Source: Fidelibacterota bacterium (GTDB lineage: Bacteria; Fidelibacterota; Marinisomatia; Marinisomatales; TCS55). Taken from it: DNA of 7,112 nt. The stretch lies in the NCBI GenBank assembly GCA_002701875.1, contig NZWI01000044.1, forward strand, positions 22,177 to 29,288, in the 5' to 3' direction. Of the stretch, positions 6,108 to 7,112 are shown one piece after another; the first letter of the stretch is position 1, and every line of letters begins with the position of its first letter. The translations under genes and the position numbers were made by a program. The notes beneath the pieces are model-generated. The model was not told the DNA's origin and made no database searches. It saw nothing but the letters and a program-made list of their open reading frames with translations.

Positions 6108-6767
6108 GTGAACTATCTAAAAAATATAAACCACATAATTATTTTTTTTGTAATGTTTGCGTTTGCTCAGGGGCAAGCATTCTCAATTGCACGAATTCAT
6201 TATAGTGGAGGGGGTGATTGGTATAGTGACCCAAGTAGCTTACCAAATTTAATTAGCTATATAGAAAAAAATACTTCAATTATAATTGAACCTAATGAAT
6301 ATCAATTAAAGCTGACAAACCCAGATCTAAATAACCACTCATTCCTTTATTTAACTGGCCATGGAAACATAAGGTTTGCCGATGATGAAATAATTATTCT
6401 TAGAGATTATCTTATTAATGGTGGTTTTCTTCATGCAGATGATAACTATGGAATGGATGAATCTTTTCGACGTGAGATGAAAAGAATATTCCCATCAAAA
6501 GAATGGGTAGAGCTACCTCATAATCATGAGATATTTAATAGTTTTTACAATTTCCCAGATGGACTTCCAAAAATTCATGAGCATGATGGGAAACCAGCCC
6601 AAGGGCTAGGACTATTTGAACAAAGGCGATTGATTGTATTTTATAGTTATGAGTCAGACTTGGGTGATGGATGGGAGGATGAAGCTGTCCATAATAATCC
6701 AACAGAAATTAGACAATTAGCTCTAAAAATGGGTGTAAACATTATTTGGTTTGCTTTAACACAATAA
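6108..6767 (+). CDS. Secreted DUF4159 domain protein
   Basis: A 219-residue protein matching the DUF4159 family along nearly its full length; the biochemical role of this family is not established. Residues 1-24 form a signal peptide (K5, hydrophobic IIIFFVMFAFA, then QGQA), so it is probably periplasmic. Characteristic segments are the opening RIHYSGGGDWYSDP (29-42) with SLPNL, LTGHG (82-86), LRDYLINGGFLHADDNYG (98-115), LPHNHEIF (136-143), the GLPKIHEH stretch (152-159), and SDLGDGWEDE (183-192). The GHG and GGFLHADD turns recall glutamine-amidotransferase-like folds, but no catalytic Cys is present (the mature protein has no Cys), so an enzyme of that type is unlikely. The GTG at 6108 is chosen because it supplies the whole signal peptide; the next ATG at 6153 would destroy it. 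No Shine-Dalgarno precedes it. A DUF4175-type gene begins one base after its stop, indicating an operon. Confidence 0.85.
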   Translation: MNYLKNINHIIIFFVMFAFAQGQAFSIARIHYSGGGDWYSDPSSLPNLISYIEKNTSIIIEPNEYQLKLTNPDLNNHSFLYLTGHGNIRFADDEIIILRDYLINGGFLHADDNYGMDESFRREMKRIFPSKEWVELPHNHEIFNSFYNFPDGLPKIHEHDGKPAQGLGLFEQRRLIVFYSYESDLGDGWEDEAVHNNPTEIRQLALKMGVNIIWFALTQ

Positions 6768-6768
6768 A

Positions 6769-7112
6769 ATGAAATCAATTACAGAATATTTATTTATAAT
6801 ACGCCGGAAGGCAATTATAACAGATTTAAAAATTATCGGCTGGAAAATTTATACGATATATTTAGTCTTCTTTGTATTCGCTCTTATACTAGAAAATATT
6901 TTTTATTTATCTGTAGAAACTCGAGTTATCACTTTGGGAGTTTTCTGCACTATTGGATTAACCTTATTAATTTGGCTTTTTGTCATCTTATTTAAGACAT
7001 ATAATAACTCATTTAAAAAATATAACTTATCCAATCTGGCAAAAAAAGTTGGGTCCATCGCCTTTTCAAAAAAAGATACATTAATTAATGCCTTCCAATT
7101 AGAACGTTCAAA
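6769..7112 (+). CDS. DUF4175-like membrane protein, N-terminal part (runs off the window)
   Basis: An open frame starting at ATG 6769, one base after the DUF4159 stop, stays open to the window end (114 codons plus two bases). The basic N-terminus (IIRRKAIITDLK) is followed by two transmembrane segments at about 25-47 and 52-75 with a very short loop between. A cytoplasmic-type segment then reads LAKKVGSIAFSKKDTLINAFQLE (starting at about 90), given here only as a pattern: a leucine-alanine-rich helix, a KVG turn, then D-x-L-x-N-A-x-Q-L. This two-TM hairpin plus 'LA-x-x-VG ... D-x-L-x-NA-x-QL' order is what I recall for DUF4175 proteins, usually several hundred residues longer. The function is unknown. 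Its pairing with DUF4159 fits clusters with MoxR/DUF58/BatA-type genes. Tight spacing and lack of a ribosome binding site suggest coupled translation. Confidence 0.7.
   Translation, partial: MKSITEYLFIIRRKAIITDLKIIGWKIYTIYLVFFVFALILENIFYLSVETRVITLGVFCTIGLTLLIWLFVILFKTYNNSFKKYNLSNLAKKVGSIAFSKKDTLINAFQLERS

Noticed and set aside
1..7112. Search for CRISPR repeats, tRNA or rRNA genes, transposases, integrases and attachment sites
   Set aside because: No repeated spacer pattern, cloverleaf-like segment or mobile-element motif was recognised by reading either strand.

Overview
The window is AT-rich (roughly two thirds A+T by eye), has little Shine-Dalgarno signal at most starts, and carries ordinary Gram-negative envelope genes. 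The gene set includes an EnvC-type murein hydrolase activator, a clamp-loader delta-prime subunit with an acidic insert after the zinc module, a DUF4159/DUF4175-like pair, and a secreted barrel-like/TPR protein. This points to a bacterium of the FCB assemblage; Candidatus Marinimicrobia (SAR406) would fit well. That placement is inferred from gene content and style, since no phylogenetic marker such as rRNA is present.

Layout, left to right. (1) Positions 1-39 may be the last codons of a plus-strand gene ending in a CxxC zinc-knuckle-like tail. (2) A minus-strand operon, envC then holB, occupies 2403 down to 68, and the two genes are joined by a 4-base ATGA stop/start overlap. (3) A 117-bp divergent intergenic region (2404-2520) has candidate promoters facing both ways. 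(4) A plus-strand pair follows: a stand-alone cyclic-nucleotide-binding protein without a DNA-binding domain, then, 2 bases later, an AI-2E-family (PF01594) multi-pass membrane protein (2521-4145). (5) A large minus-strand gene (5962-4151) meets it tail to tail with only 5 bases between stop codons. It encodes a secreted protein with a beta-barrel-like N-terminal half, TPR-like repeats, and a C-terminal module resembling BamE/SmpA-OmlA. (6) A 145-bp divergent intergenic region comes next (5963-6107). (7) The last operon is on the plus strand: a secreted DUF4159 protein (6108-6767), then after one base the start of a two-TM protein of the DUF4175 type, cut by the window end.

The envC-holB pair combines cell-wall remodelling with replication, which is probably operon housekeeping rather than a shared pathway. 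The cNMP-binding/AI-2E pair may be a ligand-sensing protein with a partner transporter. DUF4159 and DUF4175 proteins often occur with MoxR/DUF58/BatA-type genes, which would be expected to the right of the window. No rRNA, tRNA, CRISPR array, insertion sequence or phage gene was seen. No stretch without a gene exceeds 150 bases. The least conventional item is the barrel-TPR-BamE-like architecture at 4151-5962; the rest is recognisable.
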